64,000 nucleotides of DNA from Cyanophora paradoxa (taxonomy: Eukaryota > Glaucocystophyceae > Cyanophorales > Cyanophoraceae): contig QPMI01000413.1 in NCBI GenBank assembly GCA_004431415.1, positions 1 through 64,000 of the forward strand, read 5' to 3'. The position numbers were made by a program, and so were the translations under genes. Positions within the stretch are counted from its first letter, which is position 1. Each line of letters begins with the position of its first letter. Below are positions 23,961 through 34,030 of this stretch, piece by piece. Under the pieces are notes generated by a model that was not told the DNA's origin, did not search any database, and worked only from the letters and a program-made list of their open reading frames with translations.

Positions 23961-25419
23961 GGCTTCGCCCGACAAGCCCTGGGCTGCGGGTCCCAAACAT
24001 CGGGCGAAGCCCTTGCCGCCCCCTTGGCGTCCCCCTTGTTCTTCGCGGCCCGTCGCGGCCCCACCCGTATTTATTTCATGAGTCGCCGCGGTCCCCGTCC
24101 CGGTCCCCTTATTTATCGCGGGCCGTCCTGGCTGTGGCTGGGCCGGGTGGCCCAGTGGGGGGTAGGGTGGGGCCTGGCGGGGCGATGAAATTAAAGGGGA
24201 GGGGAGGGATCCTGAGAGGGAATATAATTCGGGGAGGAGTTGTCCTGAGAGGAGTTGTACGTGCTCAGAGAATATAATTATGTAGTTAGGGGAATCATTG
24301 AATTAATATTGCTGGGGCTGAGAGAATATAATGAGGGGAGGGATGGTGCTGCCAATCAGCTAGCTGTAGTCGACCTGGAGGCGCTGAGGAAATTGACAGG
24401 AGAGTGTTGAGGGGAGGATGGAGAATCTCGCGGCCAGGCGCATGCGTAGAGCTTGTGAATCGCTTAAACAGAATCTCGAATGCGCTCTCTATCGATGTGC
24501 AGGGCTACGGAGGCGAGGGCGCGCGAAAATACATGCAGGCCTGTCCAGGATCGAAAATTTGGCGTCGGCTGGGTTCTCGTGCTCCGTCGCATCCGCACAG
24601 CTTGCGAAACGCTTTGAAATGATGTTAAATAAATACTGTAGCGATGGGCATGGGTGAGGACGCGAGGGCGCGCGGAAAGATGCTCAGGCCCGTCGAGGAT
24701 CGAATTTTGGGGGTCGGCTGGGTCCTCGCGGTCCGGCGCATCTGTAAAGCGTGCAAAAGGCTTCGTCTACATCTCAAATGCTTATACTATTGTTCTGCGC
24801 ATGCGCCGCGGCGTGGGCGCGGGGAAAGATGTCCGGGGCTGGGCAGGATCGAATGTTTGCCGCCGGGCACCTTGCTGCGCTGTTCCGGCTCCGAAAAGCG
24901 GATATCTGGAGTGCGCAGGCCCTCCTATGTCTATGCGCGCCAGTACGCATCGATTGCGCGCGCCGGGGGACCGGACGGAACCGAATGGATCAAAATTTCG
25001 GCCGACTCTTCGGACTGGAGCGTCGACGGCGCCCGAAATCGAGCTTGCAGCGGTGCGCGCGCCCTGCTCTGTCATTCTGCATTGCTCTGGGGCGTCTGTG
25101 GCGGGCTTTCGTCGCGGGTTTGGGCGGGACCGGGTCCCACTTTTTGGAGTTTCGCGATCGAACCGTGGTATAAATACCGGAATCGATCCGTCATGGAAAT
25201 GCGATTTTCGCGCGACGCCAATGGGAGAGCGGTCGTCTTGAGCAAATTCTAGGGGAGCTATGACTCCGAAAATAAATCAGTGGAGGTTGGCCGCCCGAAA
25301 GTTCTACTGTGTGACGTCGGAGACCGTTCGCCTTGCGGAGGTTGCGAATCTGGACGCTCGGACGAATCATAGAGCGGTGGAAAAAAAATAGATGGGGCCG
25401 TTCACCATCGACCTACGGA
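23961..25419. repeat. Array 2, unit 14 (TATA type)
   Basis: The header is at 23961-24011. TATAAATA is at 25169-25176, and TGACGTCGG follows near 25,312. The third sub-repeat matches the one at about 13,150-13,270 in unit 10, so exchange between arrays is likely. Confidence 0.75.
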
Positions 25420-26872
25420 CAAGCCCTGGGCCCCTGCGGGTCCCAAACATCGGGCGAAGCCCTTGCCGCCCCCTTTGCGCCCCCCTTTTGCATCGCGACC
25501 CGTCGCGGCCCGCCCCTCGCCATGCCCTATTTAAATCATGAGTCGCTGCGGTCCCCGTCCTGGTCCCCTTATTTATCGCCGCGGTCCCCGTCCTGGTCCC
25601 CTTATTTATCGCGATCGTGTGCTGTCGTGGCTCTCAGTGGCGGGCCTGACAGGAGTTGTCCTGAGAGAATATAATTCTGTAATACGGAGAATTGGTGCAG
25701 CTGAGAGAGAATATAATGAGGGGAGGAGTGGTCCTGCCAATCAGCTATAGCTAGCTGTAGTTGAGCTCGAGGCCCTGAGGAAATTGAGAGAAGATTGTTG
25801 AGGGAAGGGGCGAGGTTCTCGCGGCCAGGCGCATGCACAGAGCTTATGAATCGTTTAAACAGATTCTCGGATACATACATGATCGATGTACATGTCCAGG
25901 GCTGCGGAGGCGAGGGCGCGCGGAAATACATGCAGGCCTGTCCAGGATCGAAATTTTCGTGTCGACTGGGTTCTCGTGCTTCGTCGCGTCCGCAGAGCTT
26001 GGAGAAGGCTTTGAAAAGATGTTAAATGAATACTGTAGCGATGGGCATGCGTGGGGCTGCGAGGGCGCGCGAAAAGATGTGCAGGTTCGTGCAGGATCGA
26101 ATTTTCGGGGTCGGCTGGGTCCTCGCGGCCCGGCGCATTTGGAGCCCGTGCAAAAGGCTTCGTCTACATCTCGAATGCATATGCTATTGTTCCGCGCATG
26201 CGCCGCGGCGTCGGCGCGCGGAAAGTTGCCCGGGACTGTGCAGGATCGAATTTTTGCCGCTGGGTACCTTCCTGCACTGTTCCGGCTCCGAGAAGCGGAT
26301 TCCTGGAGTGCGCAGGCCGTGCTATGTCTATGCGCGCGAGAACGCATCGATTGCGCGCGTCGTGGGACCGGGCGGGATCGGCTGGGTCGAAATTTCGGCC
26401 GACTCTTCGCACTGGAGCATCGACGGCGGCCGAAATCGAGCTCATGGTGATGTGCGCGCCCTAATCTGTAACTCTGCATCGCTCTGGGGCGTCTATGGCG
26501 GCCTTTCGTCGCGGGACCGGGCGGGACCGGTTCCCACTTTTTGGGGTTTCGCGATCGAGCCGGGGTATAAATACCGGAATTGATCCGTGAGGGAAATGCG
26601 ATTTTCGCGCGACGCTCACGGGCGGAATTTTAGGGGAGCTATGACTGCGAAAATAAATCAGTGGAGGTTGGCCGCCTGTCAGTTCTACTGTGTCACGTCG
26701 GAGACCGTTCGCCTTCATTGCGGAGGTTGCGACTCTGGACGCTCGGACCAATCGGACTCGAGTGGAAAAAAAATAGATCCGCCCGTTCACCATTGACATT
26801 CGGAAGAGGCTTCGCCCGAAGAGGCTTCGCCCGAAGAGGCTTCGCCCGAAATTGGCAGGGCTAATAGGATAA
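25420..26872. repeat. Array 2, unit 15 (TATA type)
   Basis: The header has lost its left arm. A CGGTCCCCGTCCTGGTCCCC duplication resembles unit 8. TATAAATA is at 26566-26573. The unit ends at the Helitron-like exon. Confidence 0.75.
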
Positions 26873-26877
26873 CGTCT

Positions 26878-28672
26878 GGCAGTACGCACGTTGGCATACA
26901 TGTGGTACTTGCAGTATTCGTGGATGGTGATGCGAACGGGACGTGGACAGAAGAAGGCCGTGTCGCCTGCATGCACGTCCGTGAGTCGCTCAATTGAAAA
27001 GTTGTCCACGGTTTAGATAATTACCTAGTGGGTGCAGCCACACGAATCCACATGGCTCTCCTTGCTCTTCCTCGTCCTTCAGCAGCTTCGTGTTGGTAGA
27101 GGGAATGGTGCGCGCCTCCTCGTTTGCCATCTTCAGAAGTGCGGAATGGCTGACGGGGGCTGCAGGGACAGGGGCGCCGATGACAGCCGAGAGGACTCGG
27201 CGCACTTGATCAGGCTCCATCGGCCAACCCTCCAGTGCCTCCGCATCTTCCTCGACACAGGTGCAGTCGGGAGCAGGCTTGTCACCCTCGTCATGTGGGG
27301 GAGGGGCCGCAGTGCCGTTCCTGCTCGAGCTCATGGCGGCAGGTGCAGGTCGGCCATCACACTCGACGTCGGGGGGCGTCGGCATAGGTACAGGTGGGCT
27401 GTTGGTTGCATCGGCCTTGAAGCGCTCTCGCTCCTGCTGCTCACATTCTTCGCGCTCGTGCTCCTCCCGCTCTATGGCCTCAACAAGGCGCTGAAAATCT
27501 GCTGGGTCCGCCCCCTCGTCCCCAGGAGCTAAAGTCGCAGCACGGGTAAGACAAACAAGTATTAAGCGAATTAAAATTCAATAAATACCACAATACAGTC
27601 CGCCGTGCTGATCATGATTGCACCAGTCCCGTACATAAGCTTTAATCTCTTCAGGTGTTTCGCCCGGCAGCGAATAGACCGTGAGGCGCGTTCCGTTGTA
27701 CCAGATATTGTACTTGCAAAGCCATCGAAGTGCCAAGTACACAACGTGAGGGCGGACGATGTAGAACTGGGTTGCGCCGCCCCGCGGCTTCTCTATATTG
27801 CAAAATAACTTCTTTACGGGTTCGGGTAGAGGATTCAACCCGTACCTAATTTGCCAAGTTAATTATAAGGGGGGAAATACACATCGGAATATGCAGAACT
27901 GATCACGAACCAGCAGACATCCTCCACGTTCGTGGGCGCGAAAACGACCTTCATTCCGCCGCCGTGCTGCCCCTTCTTCCCGCCGCGGTTGTCGCAGTAA
28001 TATGTGTGCTGCGAGCGGCGACAGTAAAACACTGCCGGGCATTAATTTAAAGGGGAATTCAGTGGTCTCAAGGTCGGACAATGAAACACTGAGTGCAACA
28101 GATGATGCGCTTCTCCATGAGAGTGAGGGACTTCAGCACTTCAGCCTCCTCTGCGTCTGGAAGGTCCGCCCAGTCGATCTGCACCTTGTTCTGCGCAACG
28201 CCCCCCACTCACTGCTGAGCTTATTGAAAACGAATTAATATTCGAATTTGCAAGCGAATAATTATAATTCTGTGACTGTATCGCGTGTACAAACTGAATC
28301 GCTACAATTGCAAATATTCACTGCGCACACACCTGCCTCGAGTAAGGGCATATCGGAGGGGCAGGGGGGCCATTCCGAGGCTGGCGGGTCTGCTTCGTAG
28401 TCGGTTCCCGCATGCAAGGCTGGCAGAGCTGCCGCAACAGCGGCGAGCGCTAGCTCGCGGCTGCTGCCGCGGGCGAACAGTTCCCGCGGCCGCGCACGGC
28501 CATGCTGGCTGGGCCGACCATTGCGGCGCGCGATGGCGCTCATCATGACTGAGGACGAACGTCGGCGCCGCGGCTGGCCACGCGCGCACGGGCCGCTATC
28601 GCTGCGCTGGTGCTGGCGTCGCCGTGCGCATGCGGGACACATCGCGGAACGCGCGCGCGCGAACGTGGCCAC
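26878..28672 (-). pseudogene. Helitron-type replication/helicase protein, N-terminal half (3' truncated), six exons
   Basis: Exons on the minus strand are 28333-28672, 28080-28207, 27881-28008, 27589-27845, 27025-27528 and 26878-26966. Introns are 125, 71, 35, 60 and 58 nt (28208-28332, 28009-28079, 27846-27880, 27529-27588, 26967-27024), all GT-AG, and every phase fits from an ATG at 28672. The middle matches the DUF6570 region that precedes the Rep domain in Helitron proteins: LTLMEKRIICCTQC, NPLPEPVKKLF and VVYLALRWLCKYN. A charged linker follows. The last exon begins a Helitron_like_N-type segment (RITIHEYCKYHMYANVRTARR) and is cut by array 2. The HUH Rep and helicase motor regions are missing. 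Exon 1 is supported only by phase and splice sites. Confidence 0.75.
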
Positions 28673-29273
28673 CTATAGCTAGCGCTAGCTGCAGGCTACG
28701 CACGCAGCATGCGCACTGAGCGCTGCAGCTGCAGCTCGAGCTCCTGCGCAGCTCGAGCTGAGTCGATCCTTGTACCCCTGGTCATGTGGCCCCGCCCCCC
28801 GCGCGCGCCACGGTCCGGGATCCGCGGCCGGCGCGGAGCTTCGATTCATTCTTCTTCTTCTGCGTGGTCATCGCTTCTGTTAAGTCAAAGGTCAAACATG
28901 ACCTGTACCCCCTCAGTCTTTCGGCCAATCGGTTCCAGGTGACCGTTACGGTGCCAGCGCGCGTCCGCCCGACCATATCAATGAATTCGCACACACCGAG
29001 ACAAATGGCTAGAGGTATAACTGAGGTGTCCATCTGTGTCAAGTCGAGAGATGAACCTACGGGACTAAGCCTTTCGGACATCGGACCGGGTGGAGCTCGT
29101 GCGTCCGCCCGACCGGCGGCGCCGGACCTACAGAGCTTGTCTACAATCATTATTCGTGATTGAACAAGGATTTCTGCCACTCCGGGCTCCTTAGAGTGCG
29201 TGGTTTCAACTGGTTTGGCCAATCTGTGTACGGACGCAGGTCCCATGAAACCTAGAGAGTGTCCCCCTTTAAG
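28673..29273. other. Gap with no supported gene
   Basis: Mixed composition. A plus-strand ORF (28,786-29,163) and an overlapping minus ORF have no recognisable features. GC-rich words near 28,680-28,760 include short inverted pairs built on AGCTAGCGCTAGCT and GCAGCTGCAGCTC. Nothing else is seen. Confidence 0.35.
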
Positions 29274-30269
29274 CTAACTGGGGGGGTACACTCTGACGAC
29301 GAAGGATGGGTCGCATCGTGGCACTCCGAAGAGCTTCAGTTGGTCGTCCTTTGACTTGAGGGCGATCTGTACGGTGCGGTGATGCGCGAAAGTGCTCGTC
29401 TTGGCCGAGTCAGCCAAGAAACCGATCGCCCGCGCCTGACACAGCTCGTACAGCCAGGTGCTGGCCTCGGCGTCCGTCATGTGCTTCTTCGTCATGGCCT
29501 CCACGTCGTCTATGTAGAACTCCGCCCTGTACGACGAGGAGGTGACCGCGGGCGTGGACTTGGTCCTGAGCGTCGCCAGGGCCTTCGCTTGCGCGTTCGG
29601 CGAGGGCGCCGGCGCCGCGGGGTTGCCCGCTTTGCCTACGCAGGTATCAGATGTGCGACTACATGTATCATATAACCTCGCTGTGCGCCGCGCACCGTGC
29701 ATGAGGGCTTTCATGGCCGCGCTGGCCTCCGGCCCCGCTGAGGCGGACTTGCGTGGGACCGGGGGGAGCGAGTTGAGGCCTTTCGTGAGCTCGTCCACGT
29801 CTGCCATTGCGGTCAGATTCGGCAGCGCGCGGGCCCGGGTGTGGGCCGTACCGCTGTCTGCCACCTCGGCCTCCTCTTGGTTTCCTGGGTCTCCAGCCCT
29901 GTTTTCGGGTTGTTCTGTAGCGCCGATTAGTGAGCGAGAAGTGTGCAAGCGCTGTCTCGCGGGCTCACTTTCTTTCTTCTTCTCCGCTGTCTTGAGCTTG
30001 CGCTCAACTATAGGGCGGATGCGCGCGTCCCATTCTTCCAGTGTGGCCTCGTTAAGATTGAAGTGGTTCCACATCGCACTTGTCACTGAGTAGAGTCTCT
30101 CCGCCGCCAGGTCGTCTGCGCTAAGGCCTCCGAATACGCGGAACTGCGGCAGGTCTGCAGTAAGCAGCTGCGGTTGTATATGCAGTAGGGCGGTTCTCAC
30201 CTTCTCATGGCGCGTGACTGCAAAGAGGACGAGCTCCAGAGGCGGCCGGACAGGCTGGGCTCCTATCAT
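29274..30269 (-). CDS. Unrecognised protein, 331 aa (possibly longer at the 5' end)
   Basis: The frame is open from beyond 30,700. I choose the ATG at 30269 because upstream sequence is low-complexity and open in several frames. The protein has balanced composition with structured-looking ends: VLFAVTRHEKVRTALLHIQP near the N-terminus, a charged Lys/Glu linker, then YRAEFYIDDVEAMTKKHMTD and a C-terminus ending VVRVYPPS. No domain is recognised. It could be a transposon accessory protein, given the Helitron-type gene upstream, or a host gene whose 5' exons lie in the GC-rich stretch. An AT-rich patch around 29,640-29,690 could hide a small intron. Confidence 0.45.
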   Translation of the reverse strand: MIGAQPVRPPLELVLFAVTRHEKVRTALLHIQPQLLTADLPQFRVFGGLSADDLAAERLYSVTSAMWNHFNLNEATLEEWDARIRPIVERKLKTAEKKKESEPARQRLHTSRSLIGATEQPENRAGDPGNQEEAEVADSGTAHTRARALPNLTAMADVDELTKGLNSLPPVPRKSASAGPEASAAMKALMHGARRTARLYDTCSRTSDTCVGKAGNPAAPAPSPNAQAKALATLRTKSTPAVTSSSYRAEFYIDDVEAMTKKHMTDAEASTWLYELCQARAIGFLADSAKTSTFAHHRTVQIALKSKDDQLKLFGVPRCDPSFVVRVYPPS

Positions 30270-33200
30270 GTGTTCCGGGGGCGGCAACTCGGAGCTAGTT
30301 GGTTCTCCCCAAAAGCTGGTTCTCTCGGACGGCCTTGAGCGCGAATGGTGCGGAGGTGGTCCGCCTCCAGCTTGGGGAGCTGGGCCCCCGGCAGCGTCCC
30401 CGGCACCCCGCCCGGCCACTCGCGCTCCGGGGTCGCCTGGTAGCGGGCGAGCAGGGGCCAGCTCGCCTTGGCGGCCGGCGCGCGCAGGGGCCGTACAGCG
30501 CCGCCGCCGCGTGCACCGCCGAGCGCGGGGCCGGCGCCAGCGCGTCCTCCAGCTGGGTACACGTTCGGCTGGGGTAAGGGGGGGGATGGGTAGTAGCGGC
30601 GAACGGGAAGGGAGGGCTCGGGCGCGGGGCGGGGCCACTGGTCCTCGCGGGCCCGGGGCGCCCCCTGGAAGCGCCGGAGGAGCGGCCGCCTGCCCCGCCG
30701 CTCCACCCGACATCGGCTTGAGGAGCGGGGAGGGAGGGGGATGGAAGAAGGGGCGCACCTCGCCGCGGAGGTCGGCTGCGCACCGGAGGAGGGCCGCGAG
30801 GGCCTCCCCAGCGGCCTTCTCCTTCTCCTTGTCCCGGGCCCCCGCGCCGCCCCCGCCGCCGGCCGGTGCAGGGAGGAGGGCCCTCAGCTGCCCCGGCAGC
30901 GCCTCCGGCTCGCCCCCGTCCAGCGCCCCGTCCCCGTCCCGGTCCCTGGGGTACCGGGTTCAACGGGAGGGGGCGGAAGGAGCGCAGAAGGGGCACGGGG
31001 CACCATGGATCGGCGGCGACGGCGCGCAGGGACTCCTCTGCGCACCGCTCGACGAGGAGGTGCGCATCCTGCGGGGGGCGCGTGCAAGGGCGTTGGAGAT
31101 CGAGGGGGGGAAGGAATGGTAGGGGGTACGGGGAAGCGCACCTCCTTGGAGCGGAAGCGGCGGCGTGCCTGGGCGCGGAGGGCGTCGGGGCACGTCTCCG
31201 CCGCCTGCACGGGGCACGTTCGACGTTTGCACGGAGGGCGCCCCGGACGTCGACGGCGGGGCGCCCACCTGTTGTGGCTGTTGTGGCCTGTCTCAGCGGG
31301 CTTGCCGTTCGCGGGCTTGCTGCTGCTCGCGACCCGGAGCTCCGCCTTGTGCGCCTCGCCCCGCCGCGCCCACGCCGGGTCGCTTCCGTTCGCCCTGCGG
31401 CCGCGGCCGAGCTCGAGGCGTCGCACGGCGTCGCCGAGGGCGCCGGCGGGCGGGCGGGCGAGCGGGCGGGCGGGGCGCACCACGTGTAGACGACGCCGAC
31501 GAGGTCGTCCGAGGCGTCCGAGGCGCCGGCCACCGCCCCCGCCGGCCGCCGAGAAGCGCGTCAGCTCCGCCCGCACAGCGCGCAGCACCTGCGCCGCAAC
31601 GCGCCGGCGCAGGTCGGCGAAACGAACGGAAGCTCGAGCGGGGCGGAAGAGGGAGGGGGGGGGAGCGGGGGGGGGGGGGGGGGGGGTTGGCGGGCGGGGA
31701 AGGGGGAAACGGCCCTACCCGCTCAGACGACGCGAGCTTGGCCGCGAGGCGCTCCGCGGAGACGTCCGCCGCCGCCGCCACCCCGCCCGCGCGGAGCTGG
31801 AGCCCCGCCACGGCCCGCAGCAGAGGCTCGACCCCGGCCGGCGGCGGCCAGAGCGGCTCCTCCGCCGCCGCCTCCTCGGGGGCCTCCCCTGCAGCGAGCG
31901 AGCAGGAGTGGGCGAAGGGCTCCGCGTGTCCTCAAACCAGGCGGGCGGAGGGGGCGGGCGCCGCTGACCGGGGCCCGCGGCGGGCGGGTGGTGGCGTTGG
32001 CGCCTGCCGCGAAAGAGAAGAAGAAGCAAGACACTAGCGCAAACGTGAACTGCGTAGCGAAGATCAAGAAGCTTCAGGGGGAAAGGAGGGGACAGGCGGG
32101 GACGAACCACAAGTCTGATTGCGCGCTCTGCAGAACCGGAGCTTGAGCCTCCTTCTGCGTCGGAGCCGTGCGGATGCGGGGAGCTTGAGCCTCCTTCTGC
32201 GTCGGAGCCGTGCGGGTGCGGGGAGCCGTAGCTATACGTATGGCTGCCTGGTCTGAGAGTTGCAGGTCGCTGCAGGGGCAAAGCGCCGCAAAAGCAGAGG
32301 CTCCCTCGCGTGGCGCCGAAGCGAAGTCGCTGGCGGTGAGCAGCGGCAGCGCGCTTCGAATTCGATCGAATTCAATAGCAAAACGCTGTTGCTGTGATGA
32401 AAGCGCGCTCAGCGACGCAGCGCCGACGATCGGACGCTTCCGACGCTGGCAATGGGGGGTAGCCGTAGTCCTAAATTAGGGGGTAAGCAAACACAAAGGA
32501 GCTGCAGCTGCCTCTGTGGATCCGGAGCTGTGCACCGAGCAACACGGAATTCGAAGTTTTCACCAAGCAACACGCCAGCTCTCGCTGAGCCGTGACCGAG
32601 TCCCGAAGTCCCGAAGTTCGAAACGACCTCGCTCAGCCCTGCGGCTTGCCATGGAATCCAGGTGCGCGAAAGCGCGCCCGCCCGCGCATGCGAGTGTCTC
32701 AAAGGCTCAGCCGCAGGCGGACCGCGAGCTACATCGAAGAGACCGCACGCCTGGCACGCTTGGCCCTCGGCCCGACGGGCGCGCCCTTCGAAGTCCCGCG
32801 GCACGCGTTCGCCGCGGCTGCGTGTGCGCGGGAGGACGCTGGAGTCGCGGCCTGGGACGCGCCGGTGCACGTGCCCGCACCGCGCCGCGCTCCGGGGGCC
32901 CGACGGGGCGCGCGGCGCCTCCGATCGCGCAGGCGCCAGCTGCAGGCGGCCGGCTCCACGACGGTCTCTGGGTCCGGGGCTACCCCGCGCCGGGGCCCCT
33001 CTACGGCGCCGAGCTCCAGCCGCCGGCGCCGCGGGCCGGGCCGGGCCCCTCTCCCGGCCGCCTCGGGGCTGGGGCTGTGCCCGCGGGGGCCGAGGTGCCG
33101 CCGGCCGCGGGGGAGGGGCACGCGGGCCCGGCCGCCCCGCTCCCCGCCGCGCACGTGCGCCCCTCCGCCCCCGGGCCCGGGGCCGGCGCCGGGCCGCTCT

Positions 33201-33331
33201 CATCTGTGTTCTTCGAAGCCCGAAAGCTGTTCAACGTTGCATAACTCCGAACCCGTTAACTCTGAATTCGTTAGTTCGTAAAATTCACCCCATAAAGCCT
33301 CGAAGTCGATGAAGGGTCTCCGTTTCTGATC
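30270..33331. other. Very GC-rich stretch, overlapping ORFs on both strands
   Basis: Stop codons are rare by composition and three or more frames stay open for hundreds of codons with Arg/Pro/Ala/Gly-rich translations. I cannot choose real exons. Visible structure includes an uninterrupted 20-base G-run at 31667-31686 and a 42-bp tandem duplication (32140-32181 and 32182-32223). Confidence 0.5.
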
Positions 33332-34030
33332 ATGAACCGTCGCGACCGTCGAACGGCGGATGGCGCGGCTGCGCGCCTCCCGCCCGCCCTCGGCGCGCTC
33401 ACCCCGCGCCCCCGCCCGCAGGCGCCGGCCCGACCGCCCCCCACGCGGGAGGCCATCGCCGCCCTCTTCCACCTCCCCGTCCCCGTGCCCGCCCCGCCCC
33501 GCCCCGCCCCGCCCGCCCCGCGCGGGCCGACTCGGGCGCAGGAGGCGGCGCGGGCGCTGAGCCTCGGGGCGACGACCTTCAAGCGGCTCTGCCGGGAGGC
33601 CGGCATCGCCCGCTGGCCCCACCGCAAGCTCGACGCCCTCGCCCGCTGGGGCGCCCGCGCCGACGTGCCCCGCCCGCCCCCCGCCCCTTCAACGCGCGCC
33701 GAGGCGGCGCGGCAGGCGGCGCTGGCGCTGGGGCCGGGGGGTCGCCCCGGGGCTGGACCGGGCGGCCCTCGCGGCGGCGCGGCGCGCGCTGCTCGCCGCC
33801 GCCGCGCGCGTCCGCGCCGACCCATCCGCCTCCGGTGCGCCCCCGCCGCCCCCGCCCGCCCCGCGCAGGCGCGCGCCCGCCCGACCCGCCGCAGTGACGG
33901 GGCCATTGCTGGTCGTGCGGAAGATCCTCGGGCCCCACGGGCTGTAGCTGGCGCCGGGGCCCGCCCCCGGCCGCCCCGGGGCCAAGTTAAGGCCCCCTCC
34001 GCCGCCGACGTCGCGGCATTCGCGTACTGA
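33332..34030 (+). CDS. RWP-RK domain protein, 232 aa
   Basis: The RWP-RK family comprises DNA-binding proteins of plants, algae and some protists that act in nitrogen response and gamete or sexual programmes. The domain is visible at residues about 40-106: TREAIAALFHLP (39-50), then SLGATTFKRLCREAGIARWP and HRKL, with the diagnostic R-W-P-x-R-K at 94-99. Between FHLP and the second half there is a Pro/Ala-rich insertion of about 17 residues where the canonical domain has only a few. Flanking regions are Pro/Arg/Ala-rich and may be low-complexity or mis-framed. The ATG at 33332 is the first in frame after a stop at 33242-33244. No other family member or intron is evident. The domain call is firm; the gene borders are not. 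Confidence 0.75.
   Translation: MNRRDRRTADGAAARLPPALGALTPRPRPQAPARPPPTREAIAALFHLPVPVPAPPRPAPPAPRGPTRAQEAARALSLGATTFKRLCREAGIARWPHRKLDALARWGARADVPRPPPAPSTRAEAARQAALALGPGGRPGAGPGGPRGGAARAARRRRARPRRPIRLRCAPAAPARPAQARARPTRRSDGAIAGRAEDPRAPRAVAGAGARPRPPRGQVKAPSAADVAAFAY

Larger units (their letters stand above)
19847..26872. repeat. Dispersed/tandem repeat array 2
   Basis: The same repeat family as array 1, here about four and a half units, flanked on both sides by minus-strand pieces of a Helitron-type gene. The left edge enters the family at the word CTTACGAATCGCTTAAACAG. The right edge ends with three copies of GAAGAGGCTTCGCCC and the GAAATTGGCAGGGCTAAT word also seen in unit 4 of array 1. Confidence 0.85.

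Noticed and set aside
1-26872. Dozens of 60-320 codon ORFs inside the repeat units, with shared peptides such as MSMRAS and ACAAAWARGKM
   Set aside because: The similarity follows from DNA repetition. All frames stay open, ORFs shift frame between copies, and no frame is conserved across units.
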